Source: Kumtagia sp052180275
GTDB taxonomy: Bacteria > Pseudomonadota > Alphaproteobacteria > Rhizobiales > Rhizobiaceae
Length of the DNA stretch: 64,000 nt
Assembly (NCBI RefSeq): GCF_052180275.1
Contig: NZ_CP197465.1
Coordinates: 2,790,001-2,854,000, forward strand
Reading direction: 5' to 3'
Each line of letters opens with the position of its first letter. Position 1 is the first letter of the stretch. Shown in pieces: positions 58,511 through 64,000 of the stretch. The notes under the pieces are model-generated. The model worked only from the letters and a program-made list of their open reading frames with translations, ran no database searches and had not been told where the DNA came from. Made by a program: the position numbers and the translations under genes.

Positions 58511-59548
58511 ATGCTTGCTTTCATTCTGCGCCGTCTCGGCACCATGCTCGTTACGATGCTGTGCCTGACGATGGTCGTCTTCTTCATGGTCAATCTCGAG
58601 CCCAATCTCAAAAAGCTCGCGATCAGCCAGCTCGACATGCGCACGCCGGCCGAGCAGCTTGAAAGCTGGCTGGTCAAGAACGGCTATCGGCAGAACTTCT
58701 TCGTCCGCTACGGCCAGTGGATCGGGGTTGTCCAAAAGCAGCCCAACTTCGATGCCGCCACCGGCAAGGCGACGCCGCGCTTCTCCTTCTGCAACGAGCC
58801 GGCGGAGCCCTATTTCGGCGGCATCTTGCAGGGCGATTTCGGCTGCTCGACAAAATTCAAGACGACGGTGTCATCGAAACTCTGGCCGGCATTGGGCGCC
58901 ACCGGCATCCTGATGTTCTGGGTGATGGTGACGATGGTGCCCATCGCGCTCCTCGTCGGCATATTGGCCGGAATGCGGGAGGGATCGCGGACCGATCGAA
59001 CGCTCTCCATCGCATCGATCGCCACGACGGCGACGCCGGAATACGTGTCGGGCGTCATCTTCACCGTCATCTTCGCCTCGTGGCTGGGCTGGCTGAACGG
59101 CTCGGCAGCGTCGGCCACCTCGCAAGGCATCACCTTCTACAATTTCACCCTGCCAGTGATGACGATGGCGATCTACGGCATCGGCTACATCGCCCGCATG
59201 ACGCGGGCCTCGATGGTCGAGGTGATGACGCAGCAATACATCCGCACCGCGCGGCTGAAGGGCCTCAGCTTTTCCAGCGTGGTCATCAAGCACGCGCTGC
59301 GCAACGCGCTGATCGCGCCGTTCACGGTCATCATGCTGCAGTTTCCGTGGCTTTTGACCGGCGTGGTGATCGTCGAGACGATGTTCCGCTACCAGGGGTT
59401 CGGCTTCACGCTGGTCGAGGCGGCGGGGAACAACGACATCGATCTTATGCTCGGTTGCTCGCTGGTTTCGGTGTTCGTCGTGCTGTTCACCCAGCTGATT
59501 TCTGACGTCGGCTACGCCTACCTCAACCCGCGCATCCGCGTTCAGTAG
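58511..59548 (+). CDS. ABC permease, DppB-like
   Basis: A 345-residue inner-membrane permease of the DppB/OppB type. Helix 1 is LGTMLVTMLCLTMVVFFMVN. It has a long periplasmic loop (about 35-130) and five further helices. The EAA motif RTARLKGLSFSSVVIKHALR-NALIAP binds the ATPase. TGVVIVETMFRYQGFGFTLV is a strong family block. It starts 56 bases after the hairpin, and ten bases later comes the partner permease. Together they form the pore for the Tat-exported binding protein. Confidence 0.9.
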   Translation: MLAFILRRLGTMLVTMLCLTMVVFFMVNLEPNLKKLAISQLDMRTPAEQLESWLVKNGYRQNFFVRYGQWIGVVQKQPNFDAATGKATPRFSFCNEPAEPYFGGILQGDFGCSTKFKTTVSSKLWPALGATGILMFWVMVTMVPIALLVGILAGMREGSRTDRTLSIASIATTATPEYVSGVIFTVIFASWLGWLNGSAASATSQGITFYNFTLPVMTMAIYGIGYIARMTRASMVEVMTQQYIRTARLKGLSFSSVVIKHALRNALIAPFTVIMLQFPWLLTGVVIVETMFRYQGFGFTLVEAAGNNDIDLMLGCSLVSVFVVLFTQLISDVGYAYLNPRIRVQ

Positions 59549-59558
59549 GAGCCGAGCC

Positions 59559-60716
59559 ATGCCAGTGGAATATGTCGGCGCTTTCCAAATCATCCTCGGC
59601 GTGCTGGCGCGGTTCTGGCCGGTGTGGCTGGCCATGGCGATCGTCGTCGGCGCAAGTCTTTTCTACCGGAAGAAGCTCGGCCTCTACGGCCAGATCTATG
59701 GCAATGGCGTCGGTGTCGCCGGCGTGCTGATCTGCTTCTTCTGGCTGTTCACCGCGATCTTCGCATCGACCGTCGCACCGTTCGATCCGCTTGTGCAGAT
59801 ACCGGTGATGAAGGACGCCCTTCCCGGCGCGATCGTGCCGGACACCGGGGCCGTCTATTATTTCGGCGGCGACAAGCTGTCGCGCGACGTGTTCAGCCGC
59901 ATGGTCTACGGCAGCCAGATCGTGCTGATCATCGCGCCGGCGGCCACCGCCTTCGCGCTCATGGTCGGCGCCACGCTCGGCCTGCCTGCGGGCTACTACG
60001 GGGGCAGGATCGATTCCGTGCTGTCGTTCCTGGCCAATCTCGTGCTGGCCTTCCCCGTCATCCTCCTGTTCTACCTGCTGGTGACGCCCGGCATCGTCGA
60101 GACGGGGCTGCCGGTCTGGCTGGCCGGGCTGTTCTTCCTGTTCCCCATCATCTTCTTCGTTGCGCTGTTCTACACGCGCTTCAAGGACCGGCCGGAGCGG
60201 CTCTATCTGCTGCTCGGCCTGACAATCCTGATCGGCGGCTGGGTCTATGTCGGCCTGGTGTTCGACGCCGATCCGTTGCGCATCGTCTCGATCGACCCGA
60301 ACCAGCTCAACATTTTTGTTGCGGTGGTGTTTGCATCGAGTCCCGGCGTTTTCCGCATCGTGCGCGGCCTGGTCATGGACATCAAGACGCGCGACTACAT
60401 CGCGGCGGCGCAGACCCGCGGCGAGAGCCCGTGGTATATCATGCTGTGGGAGATCCTGCCCAATGCGCGCGGGCCGCTGATCGTCGACGCCTGCCTGCGC
60501 ATCGGCTACACGACGATCCTGCTCGGCACGCTGGGCTATTTCGGGCTCGGCCTGGCGCCGGAGAGCCCGGACTGGGGCACGGCGATCAAGGACGCCAGCC
60601 GCCTGCTGCGCTCCTTCATCCACCCCGCCCTGCCGCCGACGATTGCGCTGATGAGTTTCGTGCTGGGCCTGAACCTTTTGGCCGACGCGCTACGCGAGCA
60701 ATCGCTGAAGGATTGA
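59559..60716 (+). CDS. ABC permease, DppC-like with extra helices
   Basis: A 385-residue permease, longer than the usual 280-300 of DppC. The family core is recognised by DKLSRDVFSRMVYGSQIVLI, the EAA loop AAAQTRGESPWYIMLWEILP-NA, and LLGTLGYFGLGLAPESPDWG. An insertion of about 75 residues (about 180-255) between core helices adds two to three hydrophobic segments (VWLAGLFFLFPIIFFVALFY, LLLGLTILIGGWVYVGLVF). An extra N-terminal helix is also present. Such long DppC proteins occur with fused double ATPases in some alphaproteobacteria. The role of the insertion is unknown. Confidence 0.88.
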   Translation: MPVEYVGAFQIILGVLARFWPVWLAMAIVVGASLFYRKKLGLYGQIYGNGVGVAGVLICFFWLFTAIFASTVAPFDPLVQIPVMKDALPGAIVPDTGAVYYFGGDKLSRDVFSRMVYGSQIVLIIAPAATAFALMVGATLGLPAGYYGGRIDSVLSFLANLVLAFPVILLFYLLVTPGIVETGLPVWLAGLFFLFPIIFFVALFYTRFKDRPERLYLLLGLTILIGGWVYVGLVFDADPLRIVSIDPNQLNIFVAVVFASSPGVFRIVRGLVMDIKTRDYIAAAQTRGESPWYIMLWEILPNARGPLIVDACLRIGYTTILLGTLGYFGLGLAPESPDWGTAIKDASRLLRSFIHPALPPTIALMSFVLGLNLLADALREQSLKD

Positions 60717-60751
60717 GACCGAACTGCCGCTAGCGACCCTAGGAGCCAGCC

Positions 60752-63190
60752 ATGAACGAAGTCGTCAAACCCTCCGCAGTCCAGGGCTCGCAGCCGATCC
60801 TCGAGATCGAGAACCTGTCTATCTCGTTCTTCACCAAGCGGGGCGAGATTCCCGCCGTCATGGATTTCTCCTGCGCGGTGCAGCCGGGCGAGGCTATGGG
60901 CATCGTCGGCGAGAGCGGCTGCGGCAAGTCGACCGTATCGCTCGGCATCATGCGCGACCTTTCCAACATCGGAAAAATCGTCGGCGGCAAAATCCGGTTC
61001 AAGGGCAAGGACATGGGCGAGATGACTGCGGAGGAGCTGCGCTCCATCCGCGGCAACGAGATCGCCATGATCTACCAGGAGCCGATGGCCAGCCTCAACC
61101 CGGCGATGAAGGTCGGACAGCAGCTGATGGAAGTACCGATCCTGCATGACAAGGTGTCGAAGGAGGAGGCCTACAAACGCGCGCTGGAGACGGTGCGCGC
61201 GGTTCGCCTGCCCGACCCGGAACGCATGATGCGCTCCTATCCGCACCAGCTTTCGGGCGGCCAGCAGCAGCGCATCGTGATCGCCATGGCGCTGCTGTCG
61301 AAGCCGGCGCTGCTGCTGCTTGACGAGCCGACGACGGCGCTCGACGTGACGGTCGAGGCCGGCATCGTCGAACTGGTGAAGGGGCTGGGAAAACAGTTCG
61401 GCACGTCGATGATCTTCGTGTCGCACAATCTGGGGCTGATCCTGGAGACATGCGACCGCATCACGGTGATGTATTCCGGCGAGGCGGTGGAGACCGGCAA
61501 GATCAAGGACGTGTTCGACCGGATGCGGCATCCCTACACGCAGGGCCTGTTCCGCTCGATCCCGCTGCCGGGCGCCGACAAGAACGCTCGGCCGCTAATC
61601 GCCATTCCGGGGCAGTTGCCACTGCCGCACGAGCGGCCGAAGGGCTGCAATTTCGGCCCGCGCTGCCAGCATTTCGTCAAGGGCCGCTGCGACGCCGACG
61701 AGATCCCGATGATCCCGGTCGAAGGCCATGACGGGCATTTTTCCCGCTGCATCCGCTTCAACGAGATCGACTGGGCCGCATTGCCGGAAGGCGCGCGCAG
61801 GCAGGCGGAGCCGGTGAAGCCCGGTGCCCCGGTGCTGAGAATCACCGACCTCAAGAAGTATTACCGGGTTGCCGCCAACGAGGTGTTCGGCAGCCGCGGC
61901 GAAGGCCGCGTCGTCAAGGCCAACGAGGCGATCAGCTTCGAGGCGCGCGAGAGCGAGACCGTCGCCATCGTCGGCGAATCCGGCTGCGGAAAGTCGACGC
62001 TGGCGAAAGTGCTGCTCGGCCTGGAGACGGCGAGTGCCGGCAAGGTGACGCTCGGCAACAACGACATCCAGTCGACCGGCATCGAGATGCGCGACGTGCA
62101 GACGGTGTCGTCGATCCAGATGGTGTTCCAGAACCCGTTCGACACGCTGAACCCCAGCCATTCGGTCGGCTCGCAGATCATCCGGACGCTGGAGAAATTC
62201 GGCGTCGGCAAGACGGTCGCCGACCGCAAGAAGCGGATGCTGGAGCTGCTCGACCTGGTGAAGTTGCCGCGCGCCTTCGCCGACCGCATGCCGCGCCAGC
62301 TATCGGGTGGCCAGAAGCAGCGCATCGGCGTGGCCCGCGCCTTCGCCGGCAACGCAAAAGTGGTGGTGGCTGACGAGCCCGTCTCGGCGCTCGACGTGTC
62401 GGTGCAGGCTGCCGTCACCGAACTGCTGATGGACATCCAGCGCAAGAACAAGACGACGATGCTGTTCATCAGCCACGATCTGTCGGTGGTGCGCTACATC
62501 GCCGACCGCGTGGTCGTTATGTATCTCGGCCATATCGTCGAGCAGGGCACGACCGACCAGATTTTCGCGCCGCCCTATCATCCCTATACGGAGGCGCTGC
62601 TTTCGGCGATCCCGATCGCGGATACAAGCGTGGTCAAGAAACACATCGTGCTGGAGGGCGACATCCCCTCGGCGATGAACCCGCCTCCGGGCTGCCCGTT
62701 CCAGACGCGCTGCCGCTGGAAGAAATTCGTGCCCGGCAACAGATGCGAGACGCAGCTACCGCCGCCGAAGGCGCTGGGCGACGGCCATATGAGCCTGTGC
62801 TGGCTCGACGACGAGCAGCTTGCGACGATGGAGCCGGTGATCAGCTACGACAAGGAGCATGCGGCGCACGAGGGCATGCCGGAGGACGCGCCGCACGGGT
62901 CGGGTCCGGGGTTTGCCGGCACGCCGCCGCAGCGCCCGCATGGCAAGACGGCAAGCGTGGGCGCGGGCGAAGTGGAGGAGGCGTTCGAGCAGTCCGAGGC
63001 GCGTGGCCATGCGCGGCTGCATGAACAGCGCGACGACCGCTCGGAGGATTTTGGGGCGACGCGCAACGCCAACACCGATGTCGGGCCGATCTCGCCGCTG
63101 CAGGTCGGCGACGGGCGGCAGGCCGACGACGCCGACGTGTCCTCCGCCTTCGAGGAGGATACGCGACCCGAAGACGAGCCGAAGCGCTGA
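60752..63190 (+). CDS. Fused DppD-DppF double ABC ATPase with acidic tail
   Basis: An 812-residue fusion of two nucleotide-binding domains. Domain 1 (about 15-330): Walker A IVGESGCGKSTVS (53-61), signature HQLSGGQQQRIVI, Walker B LLLLDEPTTALD. Domain 2 (about 365-690): GESGCGKSTLAKV, RQLSGGQKQRIGV, VVADEPVSALD. Each ends with the oligopeptide/dipeptide C-terminal motif (CNFGPRCQHFVKGRCDAD; CPFQTRCRWKKFVPG), rich in cysteines. The last about 120 residues (from EPVISYDKEHAAHEGMPEDA) are acidic, polar and probably disordered, beyond the family end. Powers the two permeases. The tail may be for regulation or may be an eroded read-through into former intergenic DNA. Confidence 0.92.
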   Translation: MNEVVKPSAVQGSQPILEIENLSISFFTKRGEIPAVMDFSCAVQPGEAMGIVGESGCGKSTVSLGIMRDLSNIGKIVGGKIRFKGKDMGEMTAEELRSIRGNEIAMIYQEPMASLNPAMKVGQQLMEVPILHDKVSKEEAYKRALETVRAVRLPDPERMMRSYPHQLSGGQQQRIVIAMALLSKPALLLLDEPTTALDVTVEAGIVELVKGLGKQFGTSMIFVSHNLGLILETCDRITVMYSGEAVETGKIKDVFDRMRHPYTQGLFRSIPLPGADKNARPLIAIPGQLPLPHERPKGCNFGPRCQHFVKGRCDADEIPMIPVEGHDGHFSRCIRFNEIDWAALPEGARRQAEPVKPGAPVLRITDLKKYYRVAANEVFGSRGEGRVVKANEAISFEARESETVAIVGESGCGKSTLAKVLLGLETASAGKVTLGNNDIQSTGIEMRDVQTVSSIQMVFQNPFDTLNPSHSVGSQIIRTLEKFGVGKTVADRKKRMLELLDLVKLPRAFADRMPRQLSGGQKQRIGVARAFAGNAKVVVADEPVSALDVSVQAAVTELLMDIQRKNKTTMLFISHDLSVVRYIADRVVVMYLGHIVEQGTTDQIFAPPYHPYTEALLSAIPIADTSVVKKHIVLEGDIPSAMNPPPGCPFQTRCRWKKFVPGNRCETQLPPPKALGDGHMSLCWLDDEQLATMEPVISYDKEHAAHEGMPEDAPHGSGPGFAGTPPQRPHGKTASVGAGEVEEAFEQSEARGHARLHEQRDDRSEDFGATRNANTDVGPISPLQVGDGRQADDADVSSAFEEDTRPEDEPKR

Positions 63191-63274
63191 AATTCCGGCC
63201 GGGGAAATGCTGTCGGACGGGATGTGCGGGCGACCGGCGTTGCGCCCGAGCGCCGGCGCCCGTCGTTTTTGCAA

Positions 63275-63299
63275 GGAACTCTTTCTGTGTTCGGCGGTT
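63275..63299 (+). promoter_or_regulatory. EcfG-like stress promoter of the PPOX gene
   Basis: GGAAC (63275-63279) and GGTT (63296-63299) with 16 bases between, one base off the GGAAC-N16-CGTT consensus. It lies 32 bases before the ATG of a general-stress-protein-26-like gene, whose family fits this control. Confidence 0.5.
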
Positions 63300-63330
63300 G
63301 CTGCCGGGACATCTTCAGAAGGAGAATTCC

Positions 63331-63813
63331 ATGACCGAGAACAGCAAGGAAAAGCTCTACGAGCTGATCGACGACATCGAGATCGCGATGCTGACGACCA
63401 TCGACGGGAGCGGAACCCCGCACACAAGGCCGATGGCCAATCAGAAGGCCGACGAGGGCGGGGCGATCTGGTTCTTCACCGAGAAGAGCGGCTCGGCGGC
63501 GCAGGATATCGAAGCCAATCCAAAGGTGACCCTCGGCTATGCCAGCAGCGGCGCCTATGTCGCGGTGAGCGGGCAGGGCGAGACGGTGGACGACCGTGAC
63601 ATGATCGATGCGCTGTGGAGCGAGGAGGTCAAGGCGTGGTTCCCGAAAGGCAAGAGCGACCCGAACCTGATCCTGCTGAAGGTCGAACCCGACCTCGGCG
63701 AATACTGGACGTTTCCGTCCGCCCCGGTCAGCAAGGCGATCGGCTATGTGAAAGCCAAGCTCACGGGCGAACCGGCCGACGATATCGGCGAGAACAAGCG
63801 GGTTCGCTTGTAG
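63331..63813 (+). CDS. PPOX-fold flavoprotein, general stress protein 26-like
   Basis: A 160-residue split-barrel protein of the pyridoxamine-5'-phosphate-oxidase-related family (GS26 type). The opening KLYELIDDIEIAMLTTIDGS and HTRPMANQKADEGGAIWFFT are the flavin/cofactor-side motifs. YVAVSGQGETVDDRDMIDAL, WSEEVKAWFPKGKSDPNLIL and LLKVEPDLGEYWTFPSAPVS are typical of GS26. AGAAGGAGA precedes the ATG at 63331. Members bind FMN/FAD or F420-like cofactors and respond to stress; the substrate is unknown. Residues for PLP synthesis (PdxH) are not conserved, so it is not a pyridoxal oxidase. An EcfG-like promoter lies just upstream. Confidence 0.88.
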   Translation: MTENSKEKLYELIDDIEIAMLTTIDGSGTPHTRPMANQKADEGGAIWFFTEKSGSAAQDIEANPKVTLGYASSGAYVAVSGQGETVDDRDMIDALWSEEVKAWFPKGKSDPNLILLKVEPDLGEYWTFPSAPVSKAIGYVKAKLTGEPADDIGENKRVRL

Positions 63814-63858
63814 TTCTCGGCCAGCAAGCGCTTCGGTCGCCGCGGCGAGGCGGACGGC

Positions 63859-64000
63859 TCAGCCTCCGCAGGACCGCAACTGGGCCTGGTAGCGGCGCGC
63901 CATGTCATCCGTGTCGCGGGCGTATTTCTGGATTTCCGGGGTCCAGTTGCCACGCTTGAAGCCGCCCCAACCATGGTAGTAGGCGAGATACAGGCGGAAC
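63859..64000 (-). CDS. C-terminus of a probable lytic transglycosylase (5' part outside window)
   Basis: The last 47 codons of a minus-strand gene that begins beyond the window. The visible part reads FRLYLAYYHGWGGFKRGNW, then TPEIQKYARDTDDMARRYQA and ends QLRSCGG. The YLAYYHGWGGF and A-x2-Y-x2-QL-x2-C pattern is typical of the end of small SLT-domain transglycosylases found in Mesorhizobium and relatives. The catalytic glutamate would lie outside. It converges on the PPOX gene (46-base gap). Confidence 0.6.
   Translation of the reverse strand, partial: FRLYLAYYHGWGGFKRGNWTPEIQKYARDTDDMARRYQAQLRSCGG

Noticed and set aside
1..64000. tRNA, rRNA or CRISPR array
   Set aside because: No cloverleaf-like arms with a T-loop signature and no regularly spaced direct repeats were noticed by eye; a tRNA scan was not possible.

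Overview
The window looks like chromosomal DNA of a GC-rich alphaproteobacterium of the order Hyphomicrobiales (Rhizobiales), most likely a Mesorhizobium-like member of the Phyllobacteriaceae. This rests on gene content: an Irr-box-controlled mbfA, GGAAC-N16-CGTT general-stress promoters, a tamA-tamB pair, a bacterial alpha-2-macroglobulin gene near pbpC, and rhizobial-style palindromic repeats. No tRNA, rRNA or CRISPR array was seen. The species call is an inference.

Layout. 1-8 kb: an ECF42-type sigma factor (cut by the window edge) with its DGPF/YciI partner; an ISAs1-family insertion sequence lying between a near-perfect EcfG promoter and a DUF892 stress gene; an ArsR-type regulator; a peptidoglycan-amidase-like protein; the iron exporter mbfA with a perfect Irr box; a small HTH-like protein. 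8-18.2 kb: a uronate catabolic island. One minus-strand operon runs uxaC, dctP, dctQ, dctM, FadR-type regulator, kduI, kduD, kdgF-like cupin. The divergent uxuB-uxuA pair completes glucuronate to 2-keto-3-deoxygluconate. A palindrome between the two arms is the obvious operator candidate. 18.3-25.4 kb: an orphan ModE-type HTH protein, then a three-gene cassette of transglutaminase/DUF2126, circularly permuted ATP-grasp plus alpha-E, and a second transglutaminase. This is a predicted and largely uncharacterised peptide-ligation or peptide-modification system.

25.7-31.8 kb: ilvD, a GNAT gene broken by a single in-frame TAG, a MarR regulator, a small DUF551-like protein, an Fsr-type MFS exporter and a serine hydrolase. 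31.9-38.8 kb: a polyamine-type ABC importer (potD, C, B, A order), an amidohydrolase, and an acetylpolyamine-amidohydrolase/HDAC-like enzyme. Together they suggest uptake and deacetylation of (acetyl)polyamines. 39-56.4 kb: an envelope block with a VanX-like dipeptidase, pbpC (carrying an in-frame palindromic repeat), an XRE regulator, a giant alpha-2-macroglobulin with an N-terminal PAN/apple-like segment, tamA, and a tamB enlarged by a tandem internal duplication of 531 codons. 56.4-64 kb: a dipeptide/oligopeptide-type ABC transporter (Tat-exported binding protein, two permeases, fused double ATPase with a long acidic tail), a stress-type PPOX flavoprotein with an EcfG-like promoter, and the 3' end of a probable lytic transglycosylase.

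Several genes have upstream palindromes placed where autoregulatory operators would be expected (ArsR, MarR, mbfA, the HTH-like gene at 7.7 kb, ilvD, the dpp-like operon). Four repeats of the rhizobial palindromic type are present, one of them inside a coding sequence.
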